From positions 1 to 47,047 of the forward strand of contig JAJSAM010000026.1 in assembly GCA_024274785.1 (NCBI GenBank): 47,047 bases of DNA, given 5' to 3'. The notes beneath the pieces were generated by a model, which ran no database searches, had not been told where the DNA came from, and saw nothing but the letters and a program-made list of their open reading frames with translations. Source of the DNA: Planctomycetota bacterium (GTDB lineage: Bacteria; Planctomycetota; JAJSAM01). Positions 16,534 to 24,375 of this stretch are shown piece after piece. Position numbers and translations under genes: made by a program. Position 1 is the stretch's first letter, and each line of letters begins with the position of its first letter.

Positions 16534-16613
16534 ATCGCATTTCTCATGAGGGCACACGTTCTGAGGGGCGCCGTGCAAGCGTCGCTTGACCGGAGTTCGA
16601 GGAGTCCGCCCGG

Positions 16614-16988
16614 TTATGCCGCGTGGGACTTGTCGATCAGCGTGAGCAGTTCCGCCTCGTCGAACGGCTTCACCAGGAAACCGACCGCGCCCTGGCGGAT
16701 GCCCCGTTCACAGTCGCCGGGCTGGACGAAGGCGGTGATGAAGATCACCTTGAGGGGAGATTTCGCCTCGCTCAGCCGGCGGTGCAGTTCAAAACCGTCC
16801 ATGTCCGGCATGCGCAGGTCGAGGACGAGGATGCCCTCGGTCTCCGTCGGCACCGCATCGAGGAATTCGCGGGCGGAGGCGAAGTCCACGACATCGTGGC
16901 CGGCGGACGCCAGCAAACGACGGAGCGCCCGGCGTACCGAGCCATCGTCATCGACCAGAAAAACACGGGAGTCTCGAAGGTCCGCCAT
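16614..16988 (-). CDS. Single-domain response regulator receiver (CheY-like)
   Basis: 124 residues, only a receiver domain. The acidic pocket is DDD at 13-15, the phospho-acceptor is D57 in LVLDLRMPDMDG, and the conserved Thr and Lys are in IFITAF and LVKPFDEAE. With no output domain it could act as a phosphate sink, a second partner of the neighbouring histidine kinase or a protein-protein switch. It lies downstream of the FixJ-like gene on the same strand, with its own likely promoter: TAGAAT at 17000-16995 (minus strand) and the dyad GGACCAAGGTCC at 17026-17037. Confidence 0.92.
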   Translation of the reverse strand: MADLRDSRVFLVDDDGSVRRALRRLLASAGHDVVDFASAREFLDAVPTETEGILVLDLRMPDMDGFELHRRLSEAKSPLKVIFITAFVQPGDCERGIRQGAVGFLVKPFDEAELLTLIDKSHAA

Positions 16989-16994
16989 GGGAGC

Positions 16995-17000
16995 ATTCTA
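16995..17000 (-). promoter_or_regulatory. Candidate -10 box of the single-domain receiver gene
   Basis: TAGAAT on the minus strand ends seven bases before the ATG at 16988, which would place the transcript start at or next to the start codon (a leaderless message). The dyad at 17026-17037 is centred about 36 bases before the end of this hexamer, the place where an activator of the NarL/FixJ type would bind beside polymerase. No good -35 box is seen, as expected for an activated promoter. Confidence 0.4.
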
Positions 17001-17025
17001 GGTACTGGTTGCGGTTCGGGATACT

Positions 17026-17037
17026 GGACCAAGGTCC
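17026..17037. promoter_or_regulatory. Dyad GGACC-AA-GGTCC, candidate response-regulator operator (site 1)
   Basis: A perfect 5-2-5 inverted repeat lying between the FixJ-like gene (whose stop begins at its last base) and the receiver gene. The same 12 bases recur, extended to 7-2-7, at 19526-19541 ahead of the ferritin-like gene. The 7-2-7 layout fits NarL-family regulators, and the core resembles the DosR box core GGGACTWWAGTCCC of mycobacteria. Confidence 0.55.
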
Positions 17038-17666
17038 TACTCGGCGGGGGGGACTCCCGCCCGGCCCGCCAGGCGGACCAGTTCTGCCAGCGACTCCACG
17101 CCGGTCTTCTGCATGACCCGGCCACGGTGGACCTTCACCGTCTTCTCGGCGATGTCCATTCGCCTGGCGATCTGCTTGTTCAGGAGTCCCGCGATCACGT
17201 AACGCATCACCTCGTGCTCACGGGGCGTGAGGGTGACGAGGGCCTCGCGGGCGCGTCGCCATTCTCCCCTCCGGCCGGTCTCCTCGATACACCGGAGCAT
17301 GGCCCGATCCACCGCGGAGAGGAGGTCCTGCTCGTCGAACGGCTTCTCGAGGAAGTCGACGGCTCCCTCCCGCATGGCCCTGACGCCCATTGGAATGTCG
17401 CCGTGCCCGGTGATGAATACCAGCGGCAGCGGATTGCCCCTCTCGGCGAGGCGCTGCTGCAACTCGATTCCGCTCAGGCCGGGCATCATCACGTCCGCCA
17501 CCACGCAGCATGGCTGGCCCGGCCGGCTGTGCTCGCCATCGAGGAACGCCGCGGGAGTGGCGAAGCTCAGAACCTCGTATCCGGAGGATCGGAGGAGGCG
17601 ACTCAGCCCCTTTCTGACGGAAGCGTCGTCATCGACGACCAGGACCAGCGGGGAAACACTCGTCAT
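17037..17666 (-). CDS. FixJ/NarL-family response regulator
   Basis: 209 residues. The start at 17666 is fixed by the ATGA overlap with the kinase stop and by GGAGGAG just upstream. Receiver domain residues ~5-125: acidic DDD at 12-14, phospho-acceptor D58 in VVADVMMPG, T and K in FITGHGD and FLEKPFDEQ. LuxR-type helix-turn-helix at ~145-205: LTPREHEVMRYVIAGLLNKQ, then IAEKTVKVHRGRVMQK. FixJ-type regulators with this exact layout activate transcription after phosphorylation by the partner kinase. It is translationally coupled to the kinase, so they form a cognate pair. Confidence 0.95.
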   Translation of the reverse strand: MTSVSPLVLVVDDDASVRKGLSRLLRSSGYEVLSFATPAAFLDGEHSRPGQPCCVVADVMMPGLSGIELQQRLAERGNPLPLVFITGHGDIPMGVRAMREGAVDFLEKPFDEQDLLSAVDRAMLRCIEETGRRGEWRRAREALVTLTPREHEVMRYVIAGLLNKQIARRMDIAEKTVKVHRGRVMQKTGVESLAELVRLAGRAGVPPAE

Positions 17667-19405
17667 CGCTCCTCCGAACATGCTGGAAGCGTGATCACGA
17701 CCCGGGCGCCGCCGTCCGGTAAGTTCCCGGCGCGGATCCTGCCGCCGTGGGACTCGGCGATGGCCCGGCTGATCGCCAGCCCCATGCCCATTCCCTCCTC
17801 CTTCGAGGTGGTGAATGGCTTGAAGACCTCGTCGACGTCTTCGTGCGCAAAGCCCGGTCCGGTGTCCTGAACGGCAATCTCCACGTCGCCGTTCACGCAG
17901 TGGGTCTCGATGGTGAGCCGTCTGCCGGGTCGATCGCCCATCGCTTCGAGCGCGTTCAGAATCAGGTTCAGCAGGGCCTGCTGCAACTGCACCGCGTTCG
18001 CCAGGACGAGGGGCAGGTCGGCGGGTAGCCGTCGCTCGACCGGAACGTCGCGAATCAGCAGGTTGCCGCGTGCGATCCGAAGGACACCTTCGATGAGTGG
18101 TGGGACGGCGAGAGGCTCGTGGGCCTGGCGGGTGCCGGGCTTCTTCGTGAGGTCCCGGAGCCTGAGGATGATGTCCCGGGCGCGCTGGTCGTCCTCGACG
18201 ATGTCCTCGAGGGTTTCCCTGATTTCGGTGAGGTCGGGATCCTCGGCGGCGAGGAACCGGAGCGCCGCCTGGGAGTTGCTGAGGATGGCCGCCAGGGGTT
18301 GATTCAACTCGTGAGCCAGCGCCGCCGAGAATTCACCGAGCGTGGCGATGCGGGTGACATGGGCGAGCTCCGATTCGAGCCGCGCCGCATCCTCCTCCGC
18401 CTCGCGTCGTGCGGAAATATCCTGGACGATGCCGATTCCGCGGACCGCGCGTCCGTGTTCGTTGAATTCCACCTCCGCTTCTTCGCGTACCCAGCGGATC
18501 TCCTGGCCAACGCGGATGCGGTGCTCGATGTCGTAGCGAGCGCCGGCGAGGGCCGCCCTCCAACTCGAACTCACGAACTCCCGGTCTTCCTCATGCACGG
18601 TCTCGAGGAACGCTTCGTAGTTCAGTGGTGTGCTCCCGCCGACGCCGAAGATGCGATAGACCTGCTCGGACCAGTAGAGTTTGCCGACCGTCAGGTCCAA
18701 CTCCCAGCTACCCACCCGCGCGACCTCCTGCGCGTGTTTCAGGTGGGCTTCGTTCCGCTCGAGGGCCTCCTCTGCCAGCTTCTGCTCCGTGATGTCCCGG
18801 TTGCTGCCTCGTTTGCCGAGATACTCGCCGGAATCCGTGAAGATCGGCTGGCAGACCTGCTCGATCCAGCGCACCTCTCCGTCCCTCGTGCGAATCCGGA
18901 ACCTCAATTCCCCCTGCTCGCGCGTCTTGTGGGCTGTCTGTTGGTGCAATCGGTAAGCCTTGAGATCATCCTCGTGCGTGATCCGGTCGAGCAGGTCGGC
19001 ATCGGCCGAGAACTCCTCCGGTCCGTATCCGGTGATCCGCCGGCAGGACGGCGAAGCATAGATGAGCTTCCCGTCGGGATCCTCCCAGAACGCCCAGTCC
19101 CAGGTATGCTCGGCAATGATCCGGAGCCGCTCGGCGAGTTCGGTCTTCTCCGCCGTAACCCGCCTCCGGCCGGATTGCAGGCCAACGACGGCCAGTCCGA
19201 TCAGCCCGGCGACGAAGGTGATCACCATCGAATGGAGCAGCGCCCCGTGCCAGCTGAAGGGAATGCGGGGAGCGCCGAGGAGCAGGTGGGGGAAGTCCAG
19301 AATCTCGTCGAGCCAGACGAGGAGCAGGAGGACCACATACCCGATCCCCACGAGGAGAAGGACCGGGCTCTGTACCGGTTGATCAGTCTCGCGAGCCCCA
19401 CTCAT
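17663..19405 (-). CDS. Membrane PAS-PAS histidine kinase (FixL-like architecture)
   Basis: 580 residues. Two hydrophobic segments at the N-terminus (VLLLVGIGYVVLLLLVWL; LLHSMVITFVAGLIGLAVVGL) anchor it in the inner membrane. Two PAS-type domains follow (~90-215: WAFWEDPDGKLIYASPSCRRITGYG; ~225-340: WELDLTVGKLYWSEQVYRIFG), each ending in a PAC motif (NRDITEQK; VQDISARRE). The H-box LAHELNQPLAAI is near residue 365, the N-box near 475 (LLNLILNALEAMGD), then DTGPGF and GMGMGLAISRAI. The HELNQPL form is typical of FixL/TodS/DctB-class kinases. The signal is unknown; I see no certain haem-binding residue. Confidence 0.93.
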   Translation of the reverse strand: MSGARETDQPVQSPVLLLVGIGYVVLLLLVWLDEILDFPHLLLGAPRIPFSWHGALLHSMVITFVAGLIGLAVVGLQSGRRRVTAEKTELAERLRIIAEHTWDWAFWEDPDGKLIYASPSCRRITGYGPEEFSADADLLDRITHEDDLKAYRLHQQTAHKTREQGELRFRIRTRDGEVRWIEQVCQPIFTDSGEYLGKRGSNRDITEQKLAEEALERNEAHLKHAQEVARVGSWELDLTVGKLYWSEQVYRIFGVGGSTPLNYEAFLETVHEEDREFVSSSWRAALAGARYDIEHRIRVGQEIRWVREEAEVEFNEHGRAVRGIGIVQDISARREAEEDAARLESELAHVTRIATLGEFSAALAHELNQPLAAILSNSQAALRFLAAEDPDLTEIRETLEDIVEDDQRARDIILRLRDLTKKPGTRQAHEPLAVPPLIEGVLRIARGNLLIRDVPVERRLPADLPLVLANAVQLQQALLNLILNALEAMGDRPGRRLTIETHCVNGDVEIAVQDTGPGFAHEDVDEVFKPFTTSKEEGMGMGLAISRAIAESHGGRIRAGNLPDGGARVVITLPACSEER

Positions 19406-19525
19406 ACGATGCTCCAGATCAAGCGGATGCCCACCCCCGTCTCATGGTTCTCCATGAAGGCGCTGATGTCAACATCATCATTGGGTCTTGCCGTCTCCCG
19501 GTAACAGGAACCGGTGTCAACGTTA

Positions 19526-19541
19526 TGGGACCAAGGTCCCA
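19526..19541. promoter_or_regulatory. Dyad TGGGACC-AA-GGTCCCA, candidate response-regulator operator (site 2)
   Basis: A perfect 7-2-7 inverted repeat in the space between the kinase gene (minus) and the ferritin-like gene (plus). Its 12-base core is identical to the dyad at 17026-17037. Its centre is about 35 bases before the end of the TATACG hexamer at 19563-19568, nearly the same distance as at site 1. Confidence 0.6.
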
Positions 19542-19551
19542 TTTTCAGAAA

Positions 19552-19577
19552 GTGATCGAGGCTATACGCTCGATCAC
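19552..19577. promoter_or_regulatory. 9-bp inverted repeat overlapping the -10 region of the ferritin-like gene
   Basis: GTGATCGAG (19552-19560), spacer GCTATACG, CTCGATCAC (19569-19577). The arms are perfect. The spacer contains the candidate -10 hexamer TATACG, so a protein binding here would cover the promoter and act as a repressor; alternatively it is a hairpin at the start of the transcript. Confidence 0.5.
19563..19568 (+). promoter_or_regulatory. Candidate -10 box of the ferritin-like gene
   Basis: TATACG, four to five matches to TATAAT. It would start a transcript near 19575, leaving a leader of about 70 bases before ATG 19646, and would centre the 19526-19541 dyad near -42. Confidence 0.35.
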
Positions 19578-19645
19578 GAACATCGTGTGGATTGTCGGAT
19601 GTTCAAGCCGGGATCCGTGGGGGCCCGAAGAAAGGGACGAAAACC

Positions 19646-20098
19646 ATGCCAGTAGCGATCAATGAGCCGATTGTCGACCAACTGGGGGAGCTGATCCGCC
19701 TGGAGTACATGGGAGAGAAGCTCCTGGAGCGGGCCTCCAGGTATCTCGAGGACCCGAGAGAGGTCGCCCACCTCTGGGCCCTGGCCACTGAATACCGTGA
19801 CCATGCCCGGATCCTGCGCCGTCATCGCCGCGAAATCGACAAGGCCGCATTGGAGATCGAGTACCCGCGCTGGGCCCGAGGCAAGGGGCCGAGCCCGGAG
19901 GAGGCCTTGCTCGAGGTAGCCGGGATCACGCGGAAGCTCGCTGGTGAGTACCGCTCCACGGTCTCCCTGCACGACAATGCCTACCTGAAGAAGTACCTGA
20001 CTATCCTGGCTGCCGAGCACGACAGTGTTGCCACGCTGCTTCAGTGCCTGGTGAACGGAAAAGCGATCTTCTTCGAACTCGAAGAACCCGTCAGCTGA
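19646..20098 (+). CDS. Small helical protein, possibly ferritin-like
   Basis: 150 residues, all helical. The start ATG 19646 has AAAGGGA upstream; an in-frame start at 19592 would sit almost inside the control region. Carboxylate/His pairs spaced as in four-helix di-iron proteins are visible: LEYMGEKLLERA (helix 1), ATEYRDHARILRRH (helix 2), RKLAGEYRSTVSLHD (helix 3) and ILAAEHDSVATLLQC (helix 4). This supports a ferritin/rubrerythrin-like bundle but not a certain family. The gene is divergent from the FixL-like kinase and has the candidate operator upstream, so it is probably part of that regulon. A strong terminator follows 15 bases after its stop. Confidence 0.55.
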   Translation: MPVAINEPIVDQLGELIRLEYMGEKLLERASRYLEDPREVAHLWALATEYRDHARILRRHRREIDKAALEIEYPRWARGKGPSPEEALLEVAGITRKLAGEYRSTVSLHDNAYLKKYLTILAAEHDSVATLLQCLVNGKAIFFELEEPVS

Positions 20099-20112
20099 AA
20101 GCACTGCCGATC

Positions 20113-20144
20113 CGAGGGCCCGCCGCCGATGCCGCGGGCCCTCG
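20113..20144 (+). terminator. Rho-independent terminator of the ferritin-like gene
   Basis: CGAGGGCCCGC (20113-20123), 10-base loop, GCGGGCCCTCG (20134-20144), then TTGATT. An 11-bp perfect stem starting 15 bases after the stop codon at 20098. Confidence 0.7.
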
Positions 20145-20208
20145 TTGATTCGGGGCTCTCTCCGTCGCCGGCGTCCGGTTCTGAATGCGCTCGCCTGTGG
20201 TCATGCGC

Positions 20209-20229
20209 GGACGAGACGAAGCTCGTTCC
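20209..20229. repeat. Dispersed hairpin repeat A, copy 2
   Basis: GGACGAG-ACGAAG-CTCGTTCC, preceded by GCGC, about three differences from the copy at 2530-2549. It lies in the convergent gap between the ferritin-like gene and the end of the FtsK-type gene. Confidence 0.6.
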
Positions 20230-20272
20230 TCCGATGTGGGGTTCGTCACTACGACGGTCTGCAATACGTTCG

Positions 20273-23200
20273 CTACCCCTGGAGCCGGCCGATCTTCCGC
20301 ATCAATGCGCCATCCGGGATCGCATACGGTCGGAACTTCTCGAAGGTCCCCTGGCTCTCCATCGCCAACAGTGCATTGGTCAGTCCCAGCCGGTTCGCGG
20401 CCGAGGACTCGATCAGCTCCGAGGAGTCCGCCGCGCTCATCTGGAAGAGCACGCGCACATCGAATTCCCGGAGGGCCTTGCGGCTCAGCGTCCGTTGGAG
20501 GTTCGGGACGGTGTCGCACCAGATGAGGGTGTGGATGTTCTGGGGAGGGCCGTCGGTGAGGATGGTGGCAAACAGCTCGCCGCTCGATTCCGGCTGGTCG
20601 TCGCCGAAGGGCGAGGCGAATTCGTCTTCCCGGCGAAGCATCCGCAGTCGCTGGAGTCCGAAGGCGAAGACGTAGACCGGAGCACGGTCCTCTGCACCCT
20701 CCTCGCGCGCGATGAGGATTTCCGAGACCACCTTGACGGCGTCCGCGGCGGTGCGGAGGTCGTAACGGCCAACCTTGTGGGGGACGGCGGTGATCAGGTT
20801 CTCGAAGTGACCGGTGTACTCGGGTTCGTGGCCGCCTCCATCGAGAATGAACACCTTCAGGTCATTCGGTTCGTGCTGGGCGGCGAGGCTCAGGATGGAC
20901 GAAGCCATCATCGCGAAGGCGGCTTCCCGGCGCTGTCCCACCACCAGCAGGTTGCTTCCGCTGGCCGGCAGAAAGCGCACTTCGGTGTGACCCTTGATCG
21001 CGTTCGGCTCCCCGAGCCAGGCGCGGTCATCGCCTTCCGACTTCCTCTCGCCCGATGCCACGATCTCCATGAGCTCCGGGTTGGCCTCGATCTCCGCGGG
21101 CTGGTTCCCCTCGAAGACGACGAGGGGCCGCGGGACGGCCGGGGGATGGGCAGCGGCTCTCTTCGCGAGCGCTTTCAGGCTCGCCCGCTGCTCCGCTTCC
21201 GAGACCCACACCACCTGGAACGGGTTGTTTCCCTCGACCAGGCCGGACTTGTCGTTGTAGATGGCTTCGCCGGGGCGGTTCAGAAGGCGCGCCACCCCGT
21301 TGTCCTCGGAGAGAATCAGGTAGGAGTCGGACTCGTTGCACTGCAGCGCGATGCGGACGCCCATCTGACCGAGGGTTCCCCGCGCCAGCGTGTAGATACC
21401 GGATAGCGTCTGTGATCCGAGGACCACGTGAATGCCGAACGCGCGACCCTGCCGGACGAAGCGGTCGAGCATCAGCGCGGCGTTGTGCGCCACCGCGTCG
21501 TCGTCGGTGAAGAACTCCTGGAACTCGTCGATCATCAGGAGGGCGCGGGGCATGTCGACGTCGGGTGCGCTGCGCCGGAACGCCGCGAGATCCTGGGCGC
21601 CGACTCCGCGGAAGAGGTCGCCGCGACGACCCAGTTCCTCGTCGATCGCCCGGAGCACGGAGAGCCCGAACTCCCGATCGCTCTCGATCGCGACGACCCG
21701 GGCGTGCGGCAACGCTTCGGTGGCGTAGGGCTTGAACTCGACGCCCTTCTTGAAGTCGATCAGGTAGAACTCGATCTCTTCCGGCGGAAACCAGAGCGAC
21801 ATGTTCGTGATCATCACGTGGAACAGGGTCGACTTGCCGGATCCGGTACGCCCGGCGATCAACGCGTGCTGGGCGGTACCCCGGCCCAGGTCCAGGTACT
21901 GCAGGCGTTCCGCCCCGGTTCGACCGACGGGTACGCGAATGCCTTTGTCGGCCCTGGCCGACCAGGTCTCCTCATCGTTTGGAGTGATGGCCGAGAACGG
22001 CAGCTCGATGTGTGCGGCCTCGACGGAGAGGCGCCCGACACGATCGAGCAGGGCCGCGGTCATTTCCGGTGGGGGAGGCAATTCCGGCAGAAACTCACCC
22101 TGTTCCAGCCGGTCACCGATCAGGCGGCAGATCCCCTCCTGAAAGCGCAAGGCGGGACCGTTCCGGGTGAGGAGTCCGAGGTCCACCGGAGGTGGGACCG
22201 GTGAGCGGATGTCGTGGGCGATCAGCGTGTAAACGCCACAGCGCGGTCCGCTGCTGACGATGCTGGCCAGGCGCTCCGCGGACAGTTCGTTCATAGCCGC
22301 CGGGAAGTCGGCGATGACCAGGAAGTGGTAGGGCTCCTGCAACTCGCCGGCTTCCTCATTGTACTCCGCAATCGAATTGTACTTGTTGCGCAGGTATTTC
22401 TGGATGACCTTCTCGATGTGCTCGGTGAGGTCGGCCAGCCTGGATTCGAAATGCCGGGTCTCGGTCCAGATCCGGCCGCTGACCAGGTCTTCATCGTGAT
22501 CGGCCAGGTGCATGAGAGCGGAGAAGCTCTGGCCGAGCCCCACCGGGTCGAGCAGCGTGAGCCTGACCTTGCCGGGCGGGAACGCCGACAGCGTGCGAAG
22601 CACCGCGTTCACCAGGATGGCGAGCGCCCGGGGCCGGTCTTCCGGAGTGTGCTGGACCAGCAGGGATCCGTGTTCCGGGAACGTGGCCGCGACCGGCAGT
22701 TCGATTTCACGCGATGCGGAGTCATCTTCGGCCTCCGGCCCGAGCAAGCCGTCCATCGTTACCCGGAGCCGGCCTAAGGGCACGTATCCGGGAAACTGAC
22801 CGGGAAGTTCGAGACCGAGCGGATCGATCATCTTCCAGTTCCGGTGCCGGCGGTCGGCATCCTCGGTCAAGGCGGTGGTGAAGCGCGTGAATTCGGCCAA
22901 CGCCGTCGCCCGCCTGATCCGGCTCTCCGCGGAGACCCTCTCGTTGGCGGCTTCGGCGTCCTTGAGCCTGTCCTGCTTCGATGCTCGCTCCCGACCGAGG
23001 GACTCTTCGTACTCGGCCTTGATGGCCCGTCGCTCCTCCGCCTCCTTCAGGTCCAGGCTCTCGACCTGTGCGGCGTGCCGGGCGACGATCTTCCCCGCCG
23101 CTCGGGCGGCTCGTTCATCGAGGGCGTTCAGCCTCTGACGGACCGGGGCCGATCGGGCCAGACCTTCGGAGCGGAGTCGGGATTCCTCCTTCTGGAGTCG

Positions 23201-24169
23201 CCGGGAGTGCTCCTCGGCGCTCTTTGCGAAGAGAGTGTCGAGGTCCATCTGAGCGGCCTCCGCGTGTCGTTCGTAACGCCTTGCGACCGTCCACGTTCGC
23301 TCGTAGAGGCTGCTGATGACCCGGCGCTGGCGCCCCCGGGCCAGGCGCGAGGCGAGGTAGAGCAGCAAGGTCACGGCGGTGAGTCCCGCGAGTAACGGCG
23401 CGACGCGGGGCGGCTCCACTCCGGCGCGGATCGCGACTCCGGCGGAGCCGAATCCGACGATGATCAGCAGAACCTGGTAGAAGAGGAATCGGCCGGTACG
23501 GGTCAGGCCGGCCGCCCACCAATGAGCCGCACGTTTCGTCTCCGCCCGGATGACCCGGAAGCTGGCTTCGGTTTCGTTCGCCAGCTTATCCGCGGTCGCG
23601 TCGGGATCGATGGCCACGGAGACAATTCCGGGTTCGAGGACCGCGACTCCGTGACGCTCGGCGATCCTCGCCAGGACGGCCTCGGTGTTCTCGTGCTCCG
23701 CCTGGACCTCGGTGCGGAGTTCCGCCCAGCGAGTCAGCCTTCTGCCGCGAGGCTCGCGTTCCCTTCGTGCCTCGTCGGTCAACCGGTCGCGGACCGCGGC
23801 GAACTCCGCGTCCGTGCGCCGGCGCTCGGCCTGCAGCGCCTCGCTCAAGGCCTCCCTCATCCGCTGCACGGTCTCGATGATCCGCTTCTTGCGATCCTCA
23901 CGCCTGGCCTTCAGTCGGCGGCGTTCCTGAAAGCCCCGCTCGCCGGCCGCGTCCAGCCTGGCCCGGTAACGGTCCCTCTCCTTTTCCTGCCCGCGCTTCA
24001 GGTCGCCTTCTTCGGAACCGAGGGCGCGGCGATAGGCCGCTTCGCTCTCCGCCTGGCGGTCGCGCACCTCGGTGAGTTCGAGGGAGACGGCCCGGACGCG
24101 ATCGGCGATCTCGACCACATCGGGCCGGGGAGGGGGCTGGTCGTCACGACCGTTCACATTCATTTGCAT
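20273..24169 (-). CDS. FtsK/SpoIIIE-type ATPase with coiled-coil and two membrane helices (type VII-like secretion)
   Basis: 1298 residues if started at ATG 24169 (GGGTGG seven bases before it); ATG 24163 overlaps the upstream stop as ATGA and is equally possible. Order: charged coiled coil (~20-200), two membrane helices (~216-280; FLFYQVLLIIVGFGSAGVAI and APLLAGLTAVTLLLYLAS), second coiled coil (~300-450), then three ATPase-like modules. Module 1 (~500) has no Walker A. Module 2 has GRTGSGKST (~773) and LLMIDEFQEFF (~877). Module 3 (~1068) has GQRREAA where the P-loop should be. Tandem FtsK modules with membrane helices are the layout of EccC/EssC motors that drive WXG100 export. Unlike EssC there is no FHA domain at the N-terminus. 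It is not cell-division FtsK: no gamma domain or KOPS-reading helix is seen. Confidence 0.85.
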   Translation of the reverse strand: MQMNVNGRDDQPPPRPDVVEIADRVRAVSLELTEVRDRQAESEAAYRRALGSEEGDLKRGQEKERDRYRARLDAAGERGFQERRRLKARREDRKKRIIETVQRMREALSEALQAERRRTDAEFAAVRDRLTDEARREREPRGRRLTRWAELRTEVQAEHENTEAVLARIAERHGVAVLEPGIVSVAIDPDATADKLANETEASFRVIRAETKRAAHWWAAGLTRTGRFLFYQVLLIIVGFGSAGVAIRAGVEPPRVAPLLAGLTAVTLLLYLASRLARGRQRRVISSLYERTWTVARRYERHAEAAQMDLDTLFAKSAEEHSRRLQKEESRLRSEGLARSAPVRQRLNALDERAARAAGKIVARHAAQVESLDLKEAEERRAIKAEYEESLGRERASKQDRLKDAEAANERVSAESRIRRATALAEFTRFTTALTEDADRRHRNWKMIDPLGLELPGQFPGYVPLGRLRVTMDGLLGPEAEDDSASREIELPVAATFPEHGSLLVQHTPEDRPRALAILVNAVLRTLSAFPPGKVRLTLLDPVGLGQSFSALMHLADHDEDLVSGRIWTETRHFESRLADLTEHIEKVIQKYLRNKYNSIAEYNEEAGELQEPYHFLVIADFPAAMNELSAERLASIVSSGPRCGVYTLIAHDIRSPVPPPVDLGLLTRNGPALRFQEGICRLIGDRLEQGEFLPELPPPPEMTAALLDRVGRLSVEAAHIELPFSAITPNDEETWSARADKGIRVPVGRTGAERLQYLDLGRGTAQHALIAGRTGSGKSTLFHVMITNMSLWFPPEEIEFYLIDFKKGVEFKPYATEALPHARVVAIESDREFGLSVLRAIDEELGRRGDLFRGVGAQDLAAFRRSAPDVDMPRALLMIDEFQEFFTDDDAVAHNAALMLDRFVRQGRAFGIHVVLGSQTLSGIYTLARGTLGQMGVRIALQCNESDSYLILSEDNGVARLLNRPGEAIYNDKSGLVEGNNPFQVVWVSEAEQRASLKALAKRAAAHPPAVPRPLVVFEGNQPAEIEANPELMEIVASGERKSEGDDRAWLGEPNAIKGHTEVRFLPASGSNLLVVGQRREAAFAMMASSILSLAAQHEPNDLKVFILDGGGHEPEYTGHFENLITAVPHKVGRYDLRTAADAVKVVSEILIAREEGAEDRAPVYVFAFGLQRLRMLRREDEFASPFGDDQPESSGELFATILTDGPPQNIHTLIWCDTVPNLQRTLSRKALREFDVRVLFQMSAADSSELIESSAANRLGLTNALLAMESQGTFEKFRPYAIPDGALMRKIGRLQG

Positions 24170-24375
24170 TCGCGTACCACCCGCCGCAGGAGGAGGGTCA
24201 GTTCCGAAATCGAACCCGTGGCGATGCGGCCGGCCGGCTGGATCTCGGCGATGAAGTCCTCTTCGAAGTGAAGTCGAGCGTCGTCGTGCCAATCGGCCCC
24301 GGCAATCTGCCAGTCCCTCTCGAGGTCGTTCAGGGCACCCATCAGCATCTGTTCCGCCTGACTGATCCTAGGCAT
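24160..24375 (-). CDS. Small W-x-D helical protein, WXG100-like (second copy in the operon)
   Basis: 71 residues. The start ATG 24375 overlaps the end of the 180-residue gene (ATGCCTAG). It is helix-turn-helix-like: MLMGALNDLERDWQIAGADW, then WHDDARLHFEEDF. W29-x-D31 with F37 eight residues after the Trp repeats the pattern of the larger partner (WQDQEHAKF). WXG100 proteins are ~100-residue helical hairpins with W-x-G in the turn; W-x-D variants occur. It is shorter than usual. Its stop overlaps the FtsK-type start (ATGA), so coupling is tight. Confidence 0.65.
   Translation of the reverse strand: MPRISQAEQMLMGALNDLERDWQIAGADWHDDARLHFEEDFIAEIQPAGRIATGSISELTLLLRRVVRECK

Noticed and set aside
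17663..19405. Kinase as a haem oxygen sensor (true FixL)
   Set aside because: The architecture is FixL-like, but I cannot point to a haem-ligating His in either PAS domain, and there are N-terminal membrane helices, so only the general layout is claimed.
20273..24169. The large ATPase as chromosome-segregation FtsK
   Set aside because: Membrane part has only two helices flanked by coiled coils, three ATPase-like modules are present, no gamma domain is seen, and it is in an operon with W-x-D proteins.
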